Shown here in pieces: positions 11,101 to 18,449 of a stretch of 64,000 nt of DNA. Position numbers and translations under genes: made by a program. The notes below the pieces were generated by a model that saw only the letters and a list, made by a program, of their open reading frames with translations, ran no database searches and was not told where the DNA came from. This DNA comes from CBDCWQ01 sp965223435. GTDB taxonomy: Bacteria; Myxococcota; Kuafuiibacteriia; Kuafuiibacteriales; Kuafuiibacteriaceae. The stretch lies in contig CBDCWQ010000023.1 of NCBI GenBank assembly GCA_965223435.1, forward strand, positions 1 to 64,000, in the 5' to 3' direction. Each line of letters begins with the position of its first letter. Positions within the stretch are counted from its first letter, which is position 1.

Positions 11101-11233
11101 CAAACGGAACCGCTATCAGGTTCCAGTTGGGCTCCAGCACGCCGGAAAACACACCCAACTTTTCAGCCCTCACCGCCCCCGATACGGTGGCCACACAGAC
11201 CAGCGTCATCCAGAAAACCCCGCCCTTTTGCAT
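5111..11233 (-). CDS. Giant secreted multidomain protein, paralogue 1 (2040 aa)
   Basis: Signal peptide at residues 1-23 (MTLVCVATVSGAVRA), start supported by GAGGAA upstream. Order of parts: a GWNL-type N-terminal domain (about 30-170); BNR/sialidase-like propeller repeats with Asp-box-like SHDGGRSFG (about 312) and SLDGGQSWS (about 608); a Cys cluster ACACMDCWC (about 394-402); an alpha-helical barrel-like region (about 855-1405) with WAYTQGIALAQ, GWPFSWNT, TEHNLDVLSVLNHAL (about 1143) and DNCSWLSLSVDY. All of this is shared with the genes at 20-35 kb and 54-64 kb. Residues 1430-2040 are not shared, apart from a weakly similar linker, and I recognise no domain there. It is the only intact copy in the window. 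The propeller and barrel suggest carbohydrate or surface binding; the variable end suggests an effector. Both functions are inferred. Confidence 0.85.
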   Translation of the reverse strand: MQKGGVFWMTLVCVATVSGAVRAEKLGVFSGVLEPNWNLIAVPFERARLPESWAENDLDVWRVSSGDSPATRLILSGDGSPQRPTLRKGGYWVYSGTAQAFEIQEVPGLGVEPQTAQESGWQFVASSADPNHSKVVGWDARTSAYVPVTALDTLDAGHYGYFGYKAETVTAAGETLSPQAVPLTQEVVSPWQNQPGQFESPASLDFSGGRGLLARSALSEHSGHILGHVAHVVRGDGEGRTDQIRYQRSEEAGRPGSFLEPIVWPLPSRGKTVRDMALAAKGPRVSIAWIAYEDSLGTGSLGQRSTLVVVQSHDGGRSFGQETVVRANHDWKRGLGIAYDDALNHHLVWGEANKAYYLKNLAGTPSNVFDDQIQMFLQEEAKYLIQEEPPSGKACACMDCWCEASEIVGGSSEAADGLWTYQFERYVVQPSIHVGDNQVHVVARQVRAWDPRPVPDPAWTGTQASPRYEEEGTQQGRHTIRRVAGWRKTWKPSYEPGDEALWDGLDGSFQYRYAGAWLEADRIMLAQRSLGPVSSHKKSSTVADSNSASGLNTWKVSSVASVGTGKGDNLPSYPRLAEAPWGLVLVYEDGVSADPNRNGYNAIRFQSSLDGGQSWSAEETLGTGYLPVVAVADTGDVQVLYYEPDSAQKGTIVSRARKGGQGSWSEASRINIRQAKPIHWKSHTDTSDGLEGGVSIAAHADLFLAAWIEQDDGQDRVTTARASRAAEAVGYSVTLPDRMTQGQNVAITVTAVNAYHMRVDNNEILQVKSVSSSGSQSVGSTGSNPENAVGEAENGLAFPVALHRGQVTFWADPTHLHIVGAAGEVLLAPTTLAEGLTVLEGAAGDLRPQFAPTVDGNYEKAKWLRDQLWRDGPSLLGEPTGYQVEYQPVQDSSDSGAQIAGSAHLAGNAEDATFLAQYERVWAYTQGIALAQYAQLNTPRAKARAQALARTVCAKAVRAFDSEREAFVIKGWPFSWNTLGDTWKDARLVTGATAWVIHGLGYFLLSEAFHALTSREQKVLRTCYHESLVGLEDHRRVVVTEAGDRFNLMTAGWTAQGLVYARSPWKLKGVSGAPLATENEVWDYYDVLDAIGYDELNPENIIRVARTDEDPNTGETRPLSPKILTEHHVQLLKKTVQAENVVTEHNLDVLSVLNHALNHASALGLDDVVHLAEWRDDIRNGIFQVLWDQDHIQWTVELEGALIRNATNPEKQADIRDALSRGDWGRVVTGGGLSRQSDGPDATFVFIPNRKNTAIDNCSWLSLSVDYDDLTNPRDIDALARCLEFTALAFSKDIAFQGKTYYGSHYFFDGFEDQYIEATDRQEQSFHLEATAGLIMGLLAFAEHHPQHEKSDFLGQEAVALWRGVQDFVIDHDFPYSSQRIIDLSTLLNSSTAIIWFIDVYEQFNRNSNSPLAETREPHPEFTPEPTVVIPPFGGAFLLGGQNISLEAGKTAGVQLSVLKWFLQLSAPQVAKEPAKAIIKTSLARSVSQTGVAHGSKSAGQVLLGEFILTGLAGTILGSEAANALLDFVNTYSPPTIHNIYVWTSPVPLDVLEGFKPVPADAFANAQEVQNMSLTEKALLAELALSPIDWSAPQTWGQDVMLLLDVPTDIIVQQSGQDVRLFYGPRTSNVGGYVVEVNPDGMRVIDRHTGETSEVFAEMSPLEQRALLLLPELIRAWILRAPEPSQRGLLEEYLSQWIFSSGATPLLPVRSSPGGIPVVGGTAGNTKENTDEPKTDASSIDLSDTPLSEFGSTDEEIEARMMEASPELLDALLETVPEEQEEAVSAFVQKARQNYAWSQYLKFRENQGRPPPPSVVAGRFYVQGSKKIFTKVSLSNLPTHPTLQREILATKTYYEWESFFDKNGDLQREDDGRFKFETVPIDGYVVEQAKTFVATEYRFYLPLQDGGRVIIEYLENPIVPPRTLEELARKIEKLPPKDKEEWDSVQEAIKAHNSVRYMAQLARGASPREIEMTIRESASDKKALKNEIKNFSNAMLFVKEGYDVESIVEAYGSIDETNQRQDELLRRFFGLSFAEFSHLE

Positions 11234-11317
11234 TACTTCGTTCCTCGGTCGCAGAGTCGTATTGGGTCGCCGGGCCCCCTGCTGAAACCCTCATGATTCG
11301 TTTTGACCTGCGCACCA

Positions 11318-11340
11318 GACTATTTATCGGGAAAATAGTC
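11318..11340. repeat. Inverted repeat upstream of giant paralogue 1
   Basis: GACTATTT, a 7-base loop, then AAATAGTC, about 85 bases upstream of the start of the giant protein gene. No T run follows on either strand, so an operator or other regulatory site is more likely than a terminator. No partner protein is evident. Confidence 0.4.
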
Positions 11341-11539
11341 AACAGCTATTGCTTTTACCCCCGAAAGCGGGTAACAGGTCCACTCCGTCGTCCAGAACAC
11401 ACTCAGCAACCCCTTATTCGCCTCCCAGAGATTCAGCTCAAGGAGATTCAGAAAACCCAAGGAGCGAAAACAGATCGGGCTGGCTCTGAAGATAGCGCGG
11501 GTCTTGCATCCGCTCGATCCAGCGAGTCAGAACAACGGG

Positions 11540-12014
11540 TCAAAAGACAAACGACAACCTCCCCACCCAAGGCGTTGGAACTACTTTTGGGAGTCCCAGT
11601 CTGCGTGAGACGATAGGCGAAGTTGAACCAGCACAGGGTTCAAGCCGAGCCCCCGAGGAGAGTTCCACGTTCATGACTGTTCCGGCTTTGCACAACGGCG
11701 GAGCAGGAGAGTCGACCCCTGCATGGATCTGCTCGATCGTTGCCGCAGCCAAGACGGTGTCATAAATGCGTATGTCGTCAAGAAGTCCTCTGAACTCGCG
11801 GCCGCCGGTGTGGTTCCAAGAGCCTATAGACAATTCGGCTTCCTTTTGCCTCGGGAGTACAAACCTGTGGTTTGTTCGGAGGTTTGCGACCACAGGCGTC
11901 CCGTTGATGTAGATATGATACGAAGCCGTCCCAGGTGTGGTGCCAGGCTCGATCACGGCCGCCACATGCGTCCATTGATCCAGAGCGTAGGCGAGACCAG
12001 GCACATCAGGATCT
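11540..12014 (-). pseudogene. LamG/concanavalin-type lectin domain fragment, 5' end lost
   Basis: Read on the minus strand, the fragment encodes a LamG-like domain: ALDQWTHVAAVIE, HIYINGTPV, AELSIGSWN, FRGLLDDIRIYDTVLAAATI. These are the conserved strands of this jelly-roll fold. It is followed by about 60 residues with two cysteines and a stop at 11540. Its N-terminal part is replaced at 12015 by the defective IS91 element, so no start remains. The intact gene probably encoded a large secreted protein with a C-terminal LamG domain. Confidence 0.8.
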
Positions 12015-13124
12015 GTCTTTCGTTGTATGAAAAAGCGAGCGAAGAAGCTCGGTATTGCGGGTACAAAATGCGGCGCTATCAACTTCTTTCAGCGGCACAC
12101 ATCATCTTTGCTCCTTTTTCCTCACAATCATCTCATCGCTTTAGATGGCGTGTACGACGTGAAGGATGCGGAGGTTCCCGTTTTCCATCCCTTGCCGGCA
12201 CCAGATAACGCAGACATCGCCTGGGTTACGAATGAGTTCACCCATCGAATGCTTGGCTTTCTAAAGGACAAGGGCTTTGTGCGCGACTTCGACGACGATG
12301 GCATAGATGTAGCATGAAAGCCGTCGTTTAGACCCAAACGCTTTTTCCGTTGAGGCAAACACCATGGTGCCGGCCCACGATGCAGCGGCAAGAGAACGCA
12401 TCTGCCGGTACGCAGCCAGGCCACCGTTGTGCGAGAACGCCGTTTCCATAACCGAAAACGGCAGGATTCGGGTTGCACTCAAGCGACCACGAACCGCTGG
12501 AGCCACCCACATTGAACTTGAACCCCTCCCGTTTCTCCGCCGTGTCGCATGGTTGATTCCACCCAAAAAACGACCGCAACTCACATACAACGGAGTGCTC
12601 GCCGCAGCTTCTGTTTTCCGCGCGCAGATCATACCGAAGGCCCCATAGAGCTAAAACTTCGACCAAACACTTCCGACTTAGTCGAATCGATAACCACACC
12701 TCTAACACGTCGTCTCCTGGGCTTGACTCTTGGCGCGTGTCTGGGATTTGGACGCCCTGGTTTGCCGATGCGGGGGTCGACTGAAACCCACCGCCGTGAT
12801 CATTGCTCGAAATACGACTCGCACACTGCTTGACCACGTCGGTCTTTCATCTGAGCGACGCACTTCGGCATCAGCAAGGGCGCCACCTTTCTGATGGAAA
12901 TGTACAAGATCATGACTGGCCAAATCGCAGCGCGCCCTCTGCATCGGCACCCGTTCAACTTGAGTGAACAAACTTGACATGACAAGACTGAAATCGGTCT
13001 CTCAGGACCGATACTCCTGCGATAATTCTCCTGTACTCAAGTCGATCGGTTCGCATTTTCCTATCCTCGAAATTCCTACACTCGTTGATACTTGTCTGCC
13101 ATGCGTTCGCGCTTCCTATTCTGC
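12015..13124 (+). mobile_element. Defective IS91-family element, copy 1
   Basis: About 1.1 kb nearly identical to 39362-40536 and 52630-53752. It carries a broken IS91 rolling-circle transposase on the plus strand and about 270 bases of conserved non-coding tail. The right end (...TTCCTATTCTGC) coincides with that of copy 2. The left end is about 75 bases shorter than in copies 2 and 3. No target duplication is expected for IS91. Confidence 0.85.
12027..12860 (+). pseudogene. IS91-family Y2 transposase remnant (copy 1)
   Basis: Three frames together give the C-terminal two thirds of an IS91/ISCR transposase. First frame: CGAINFFQRHTSSLLLFPHN then HLIALDGVY, which retains the HUH-type H-x-H, up to a stop near 12317. 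Second: VEANTMVPAHDAAARERICR then YAARPP through THIELEPLPFLRR to YNGVLAAAS (about 12330-12648). Third: a C-terminal zinc-knuckle-like VWDLDALVCRCGGRLKP (about 12710-12860 in the corresponding frame). The N-terminal zinc-binding domain is absent. The same frame breaks occur in copies 2 and 3. Confidence 0.85.
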
Positions 13125-13408
13125 TCGGAGGGCGGGTTAGAAGCGCTTGTCTCAGGGCCCGTTTGCCTCTCCTTGGGTGCGTCATCACGCGGGTGTGATC
13201 GAAATTGAGTTCAAGCGAATTGGCTTTTTTTGGAGGTCGGTCCGTACGCCGACCGATGACACCCTCTTGCCCCGCAGAGTGTGCGGGGTCGCGCAAGATT
13301 TGTGGTTTGAAAAAGAGGGCATCATACGTTCTGATCTATACCGACCCTTACTATGGGTTACCATAAACGAGGTCCAAAAATGGAAGCGGATCCCGGAGCG
13401 AAGAACCT
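13125..13408. other. Intergenic region with a hairpin
   Basis: No gene recognised. CCCCGCA at 13270-13276 and TGCGGGG at 13282-13288 form a 7-bp stem with a 5-base loop downstream of the lipoprotein gene that ends at 13409. There is no T run, so terminator function is uncertain. Confidence 0.35.
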
Positions 13409-15493
13409 TCATTCTGCTTGCTCCTTTCTTCCTTCGAAAACCAACACCTGATGACCCAAACGGGGTTTCTCGTCGGTCGACGTCAAGAGGCGAACAAGCA
13501 AATCGTCTTTGCCATCACTATTTATATCTTCTACGTCGAGTATTTTTACTCCGGCAGACCCGGTAGTCGAGGTTCTGAACGAAAACACCGATCGTGCGTC
13601 ATCGGTCGAAACGATTTCTATACCCATTTCTCCCTGAAGTGCAGTCGTGGTTACTTGATAAGCCAAATCGATCACACCATCCCCATTAAAGTCCAAGGAA
13701 AGAAGTCGACCCACACCCTTGATTGTCCGGCCAAGGGAGTCCTCAGGAAATTCCGACGAATGCAATATGGCCCCGTTCGGTCCAGACCGAATCTCTGTTT
13801 TCTCAACTAACTCGAAAAAGACATCGGCCTTCCCATCCCCATTAATATCGCCTACAGTGCCCGCTCGTAGCACCCTCGGTAAATACGTTTGCCCAACCAC
13901 CGAGCTTACACGACTTCCAAAACCCGTTTCCCATAATGGGTCGGGCGACGTCCCTGAATATAACCTGCCTTGACTGGGTGACTGGAGATGAATGATTGAC
14001 CCAGATCCCCGGCGAAGGTGCCATTTTTGGCAGACGACATAGTCGGATTTTCCGTCGTCATCCACATCATCCACAACATCAAAGCAACTGATGCTTTTCG
14101 TCTGAATTTCTCGAATGACGCTTCCGTTTAGAGACGAAACAAGAGAAATTTTTTCGCTTCCAGAGACAGCGACGTCCTCCAAACCATCTCCATCGAGATC
14201 CGGAACTGAGCGAAGAATCCCCCCCATACCGGCAACTGTGAAACTACGAAGGGTTCGAAAAGTCTTTCCGGAGACTACTGAAAATTCGCCGTCCTTACCC
14301 GTCTTTGCTACATAATCTAGGACTTCGTCCCCATCCGCGTCCCCAAGATTATCGAAAGGCACCCAGCCGGCGTATTTGGGAACGTCGACGGCTGCCTCCA
14401 GTTCGGTAGCGCCCTCCAAGGAGTACCGCGCGATGCGCCCCGGCTCTGACGCGGTAATCGTTATGGACCCCAGTGGGTCTTCGGACCGGCTAAAGTGAGC
14501 ATGATCCGAATTAACCTGAGAAAGCACCCTGATGGATTCTCTTACAACCTCCCAAGTCAAGAGAGCCCTCGCCCGGTTATTGGCCCGATCCTTAACTTCA
14601 ATCAATACCCGATGTGTGCCTTCCTCAAGTGAGCCGGCCCCTACATGAAAGCCATTCCAATCGCATGGTTGGGCTTCTTCATCGAGAACACACCTGACGT
14701 ATGACTCGTCAAGCCCAGATCCACCATCATCAGCCGCAACAAACTTGAAACTTGCCGCACGGGAGGACGTAATATGCCGAGGTTGCTCGGAGAGCGTCAA
14801 CGCAGGAGGTTGAAAGTCTGTAGTAAACGTAAATGAGGCGGTTGACGACGACACATAGTCAGAGTGACTCGCGGCAATCTCTCCACGATAAGTCACCCCA
14901 GACTCAAGCTTGCAAACGCTCAGTGGGAACTCCTGGGTTTCTATCTTTCGAGAGCCAAATCTTGCTAAAGAACAAACCTCTCGGTCGTCAGCTACCGTCA
15001 CAATTCGAATAGAGTACGAGACCGCCAGATGCGAAGGAAGACCTTCCCGGTCCTGCTCCCATCTCAAGGCAAAGCGCGATGGATTACATGGACAAGTATT
15101 CCCAAGCCATTCGTCAAACACACCATCTGTCTGCCCACTATCACCCCCGCTATATCCACGGGGCCCCGCAACACCTCGAATCACCGGCTCACGCAACTGC
15201 TCAGGAACGTCAGCCACAGCTGAGATCTCATCTGTGAGACCATCTACGACATCGTCGCCGGCAGTATTATTCTCACCCACGACCTCGCCACCGAACGAGG
15301 CCGAGTCGTCGGGCAGCGCACCTCCGCGACCTTTGGTCATGTCGCCTGCCGAACCACCACCGCAGCCGACCCAAAAAATGGTAACCATTCCCAAAATGAC
15401 TCCTCTGGACGCTGGTCGCTGACGACTCCGCGGCCAGATTGGCTCAGAACAGATTTCCCTACCCTGTTTCAGTCTCCAAAATGAGTCCATCAT
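13409..15493 (-). CDS. Lipoprotein with FG-GAP/VCBS beta-propeller repeats
   Basis: A 694-residue protein with a late hydrophobic leader (VILGMVTIFWVGC) ending in a lipobox followed by GGGS, so it is probably lipidated at about Cys 44. A shorter start at an internal Met is possible. The middle has fibronectin-like strands and a bacterial Ig-like segment (VRCVLDEEAQPCDW, HRVLIEVKDRANNRA). The C-terminal half has at least six calcium-binding FG-GAP-type loops: DADGDEVLD, DLDGDGLED, DVDDDGKSD, DINGDGKAD, DFNGDGVID, DINSDGKDD. These build an integrin-alpha-like propeller. It is likely an outer-surface adhesin or binding protein. It is intact and monocistronic. Confidence 0.85.
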   Translation of the reverse strand: MMDSFWRLKQGREICSEPIWPRSRQRPASRGVILGMVTIFWVGCGGGSAGDMTKGRGGALPDDSASFGGEVVGENNTAGDDVVDGLTDEISAVADVPEQLREPVIRGVAGPRGYSGGDSGQTDGVFDEWLGNTCPCNPSRFALRWEQDREGLPSHLAVSYSIRIVTVADDREVCSLARFGSRKIETQEFPLSVCKLESGVTYRGEIAASHSDYVSSSTASFTFTTDFQPPALTLSEQPRHITSSRAASFKFVAADDGGSGLDESYVRCVLDEEAQPCDWNGFHVGAGSLEEGTHRVLIEVKDRANNRARALLTWEVVRESIRVLSQVNSDHAHFSRSEDPLGSITITASEPGRIARYSLEGATELEAAVDVPKYAGWVPFDNLGDADGDEVLDYVAKTGKDGEFSVVSGKTFRTLRSFTVAGMGGILRSVPDLDGDGLEDVAVSGSEKISLVSSLNGSVIREIQTKSISCFDVVDDVDDDGKSDYVVCQKWHLRRGSGSIIHLQSPSQGRLYSGTSPDPLWETGFGSRVSSVVGQTYLPRVLRAGTVGDINGDGKADVFFELVEKTEIRSGPNGAILHSSEFPEDSLGRTIKGVGRLLSLDFNGDGVIDLAYQVTTTALQGEMGIEIVSTDDARSVFSFRTSTTGSAGVKILDVEDINSDGKDDLLVRLLTSTDEKPRLGHQVLVFEGRKEQAE

Positions 15494-15671
15494 TCGCCAT
15501 TTTCAATTGCAGGATAGGTGCCAATCGGCCTTCCTTGCCTTATGCTTGGAAAACAAGAAACGGTGAGGACTATTCCCCGATTGACTGGGATGTTGATCAC
15601 CCATGTGGATGGAGTTTTCTTGATCGGAGCCCAAAGGGACCGCGTCCCCGACCTTTCGGAGTCATGCCAAC

Positions 15672-15998
15672 GTGTCTGACCCCTTTCGCTCGAGCGGTCT
15701 CGGCATACCGAGTTCTGTCACCGCCGCAATCGTAACCTTAGGGTTTCGGGGCCATTCAGAAGGGTGGGACGTGATCGGTTTCTCCGGGTCCCATGGTCTC
15801 GGTTCCTGGTTCTCCCATGGCGACGGAGTGACCTATCGCTACGATGCAGACGGATTACTCAATACGGTGACCGGTCCCGATGGCTCAAAGATATGGCAAT
15901 TGCTCCACCGCAATGCTTTCGGACACACGGACCGCGTGGAGCTCGGAGAGAAGCTCCATACGAATAGAGTGTTCGACCAGCGCACGGGGCGCGTCTGA
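15672..15998 (+). pseudogene. RHS/YD-repeat protein fragment
   Basis: The frame contains YRYDADGLLNTVTGPDG and GEKLHTNRVFDQRTGRV, typical YD repeats of RHS proteins that form the cocoon around polymorphic toxins. Only about 70 residues of repeat are present, ended by a stop right after GRV. Plausible continuation (TQISVFELHSPEDG) lies beyond in the next frame. There is no start or toxin end, so this is a remnant. About 300 bases downstream hold only a short lysine-rich open frame (KTKIKEKINKRAEAQ). Confidence 0.6.
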
Positions 15999-16326
15999 CG
16001 CAAATCAGTGTCTTTGAGCTCCACTCGCCGGAAGATGGGGCGACCGTCCCCGTGACCAGATCTTGATCACCAGTGCGTTACGCGAAAACTAAGATCAAGG
16101 AAAAGATCAATAAACGCGCCGAAGCGCAGGCCACCGCCCAGGAGCAGGAAATTCAGAAATAGAGATTCGAGCGTCTCGCAGTCGGCCGCCGGATCGACCA
16201 ACCGGTGGCGGATAAGGGGCGTTACGGGAAATTGGGGCTGTGACCGTATTGACAATGGCTGTGACGGGGCGGTTGCCTATTCGGGCCCACGGTGGCGATG
16301 ACGACACGAATCAGGGGGTAGGGATT

Positions 16327-17550
16327 ATGGACAAACGGATTCTGGTAGCGATTCTGGCCGCGAGTTGCGGTGGTGGAGAAACGGACACGGCATGGAGATT
16401 GGGTCAAGACGTGGCTGGGGCTGCAGCTGCGGTTGATTGTAGCGCAGCCGTTCCATGCGGCGGCAGCCGTGTGATTGGAAGCGAGGCGGATCTTCTTGTT
16501 CTGAGAGGCTGCTCTTCCCTCGACGGGACTTTGGAAATCCAAGATATCAATGTGAGTGCCCTTGCGGGTCTTGAATGTATCGCCTCCATCCGCGGGAACT
16601 TGATTATTCGCGACCAGACTCATCTCGCCAACCTCATGGGGTTCGAGCGTCTGACCTCCGTTGGCGGGAACTTGTTCATCGAGGGCAACGCTGGGCTTAC
16701 GAGCTTGCAGGGGCTCGAGAACCTCAGCTCTGTCGCAGGCGACTTCGGCATCAGTGGCGACAATGCGCTCACCCATCTCTTTGGTCTCGAGAGTCTCACC
16801 TTTGTCGGGGGGGACTTGGGCATCTTCAGCAACCGCGCCCTTACGAGTCTGAGTGCTCTTGGCCATGTTACGTTTGTCGGAGGTCGCTTAGAAATTGTGC
16901 GAAATGCCATTCTCCCCAGTCTGGTGGGTCTCGAGAACCTCACCTCCGTTGGGGGCGGCTTAGAAATTGTTGGAAATGCCAGTCTTCCTGCGTGTGAAGC
17001 CGAAGCCCTTGCGATTCGTCTCAATCGTGATTGCGCCTGTCTTGGCAATCACCGCACCGGGGGGTGTTTCCTCGACGCCGGCCAGGTGTTGGCCGACTTG
17101 CCAGCGTGCACCAACGCGGGGCTCCAAAGCACCCTGGCCGATGTGTGCGGTATGGGTGATGGGGCAATGCCCGTCAATCCAGGCACGTTCGCAGACGGTG
17201 CGTCGCCACGTATCGACGTCGGTCAAGCCTATGGCGTGCGGTTAAAAGATTTTGCGGGCGAGAACGAGGGTGTCGTTGCTTTCACTGCGCCGACCACCGA
17301 TGCGTACGTCATCTACCTCGGTACCCCCAACGTACCCTTTCAAGTCGACACCTCGGCACCAGTCTGTTCACGGTATCTTTCTGCCACCCGGGTCGAGGCG
17401 ATTACGGGGAAGGCGGCCTGCCCCAAGTTCCGGGGGGTTTACCTCCTGCCCGAAATCGAGGCGGGCACTGAAGTGCGCATTGGCCTCGGTCCGATCACGC
17501 CTCAACGATGGGTCCGCCTGTTGGTGTTGCCGAGTGGGGCAGGGCATTGA
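16327..17550 (+). CDS. Lipoprotein with receptor-L-domain repeats
   Basis: About 407 residues from the ATG at 16327. The leader MDKRILVAILAASC ends in a lipobox followed by GGG. Residues 60-230 contain five to six repeats of the form GLENLTSVGGGLEIVGNASL, the solenoid pattern of receptor L domains (also seen in ECM33-like proteins). A Cys-rich stretch follows, then a C-terminal beta-rich domain of about 150 residues (RIDVGQAYGVRL...TDAYVIYLGTP) like pre-peptidase C-terminal domains. It is probably anchored on the cell surface and binds a ligand. The frame is open 87 bases upstream, but the lipobox decides the start. Confidence 0.8.
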   Translation: MDKRILVAILAASCGGGETDTAWRLGQDVAGAAAAVDCSAAVPCGGSRVIGSEADLLVLRGCSSLDGTLEIQDINVSALAGLECIASIRGNLIIRDQTHLANLMGFERLTSVGGNLFIEGNAGLTSLQGLENLSSVAGDFGISGDNALTHLFGLESLTFVGGDLGIFSNRALTSLSALGHVTFVGGRLEIVRNAILPSLVGLENLTSVGGGLEIVGNASLPACEAEALAIRLNRDCACLGNHRTGGCFLDAGQVLADLPACTNAGLQSTLADVCGMGDGAMPVNPGTFADGASPRIDVGQAYGVRLKDFAGENEGVVAFTAPTTDAYVIYLGTPNVPFQVDTSAPVCSRYLSATRVEAITGKAACPKFRGVYLLPEIEAGTEVRIGLGPITPQRWVRLLVLPSGAGH

Positions 17551-17594
17551 GAGGCGAGCCACGTTCCCGAGAAACTGGGCGACGAGAGAATGGT

Positions 17595-18449
17595 CTATGG
17601 GCGTTTTGCTCCAAGCGGGCACCCTCGGAACGCTTGTCGTTTTTTGGTCAGTTTGCGGGCGAGTTTTTGGTTCTTGGCTTTTTGGGCGAGGTTGATGGAC
17701 CAATCCAACACCGTGGCATGATTGCAATGGTCGACCGGAAATTCGGGAAAGTGCCGCAGGGCCGAGCGATAAAGTTTTTGGGCCGTACGTAGGTTACCCT
17801 GTAGCTCGTTTTGGCGCCCCTGAAGAGCGGTTCGTATGAAGCGATCGAAGGGCTCATCTCGGATGGATTTCATCATCAACGACGAGGCCCGCTGATGGAG
17901 TGTTGTCGCCTTTTGGTTGGCCCCTAGAGCAAAATGCAAAAAGGCCAAAAGAGAAAGGCTTCGTCTCAAGATTGCTTCCTGCTCGTCCAAAACGGCGACG
18001 CTCTTGGTTGCGAGTTCGCGTTTTCCGAGCGCAACCGCCTCAGCAAGCCGCTTCGAGGCAAGCGCATAGTCTCCAGTGATGTTAAGGAATGCAACCCGAA
18101 TATTCACATCAGCGATTGATTGTCTGTGCTTCTTGACGGAACGACGGAGCGCGGGAACGGTCTTGTACAATCGTATTGCCGCCAGACGATGTGCACATTC
18201 GTCAACCCCGAGCTCTACACCCAAGCCGAGGGCTGTTGTGTAGTGACGCGAGGCTTCTGGGTACAGTCCGGCGTCATAAGCTGCATCGCCTCGATGGGCT
18301 TCCCGAAGGTAGGAGCGCAGTGGCTCCTGCGCTTTGGCGTGGTGACCGGGCCACACCCAAAGCCCGACAACGAGAGCCGAGAGGAGCATGATTCGCACGT
18401 GGCTTTTTTTCTTAGGAGCTTGGCGTTTGACGTGATTGCGCAGTGGCAC
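17595..18449 (-). CDS. Exported TPR-like protein
   Basis: 284 residues, basic N-terminus followed by a hydrophobic segment (RIMLLSALVVGLWVWPG) and AKAQ, a signal peptide or membrane anchor. The remainder is helical with repeats such as GDAAYDAGLYPEASRHYTTA and LQGNLRTAQKLYRSALRHF, which fit tetratricopeptide repeats. The GTG start shares one base with the stop of the upstream gene (TAGTG at 18447-18451). The two are therefore co-translated and probably work together. No catalytic motif is seen. Confidence 0.75.
   Translation of the reverse strand: MPLRNHVKRQAPKKKSHVRIMLLSALVVGLWVWPGHHAKAQEPLRSYLREAHRGDAAYDAGLYPEASRHYTTALGLGVELGVDECAHRLAAIRLYKTVPALRRSVKKHRQSIADVNIRVAFLNITGDYALASKRLAEAVALGKRELATKSVAVLDEQEAILRRSLSLLAFLHFALGANQKATTLHQRASSLMMKSIRDEPFDRFIRTALQGRQNELQGNLRTAQKLYRSALRHFPEFPVDHCNHATVLDWSINLAQKAKNQKLARKLTKKRQAFRGCPLGAKRP

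Noticed and set aside
12261..12632. Minus-strand 123-codon frame repeated in all IS91 copies (39671-40042, 52939-53661)
   Set aside because: Conserved only because the DNA repeat is conserved; the plus strand carries recognisable IS91 transposase motifs.
13270..13288. Terminator for the FG-GAP lipoprotein
   Set aside because: The stem is clear but no T run follows on the minus strand, so it is listed only as a hairpin.
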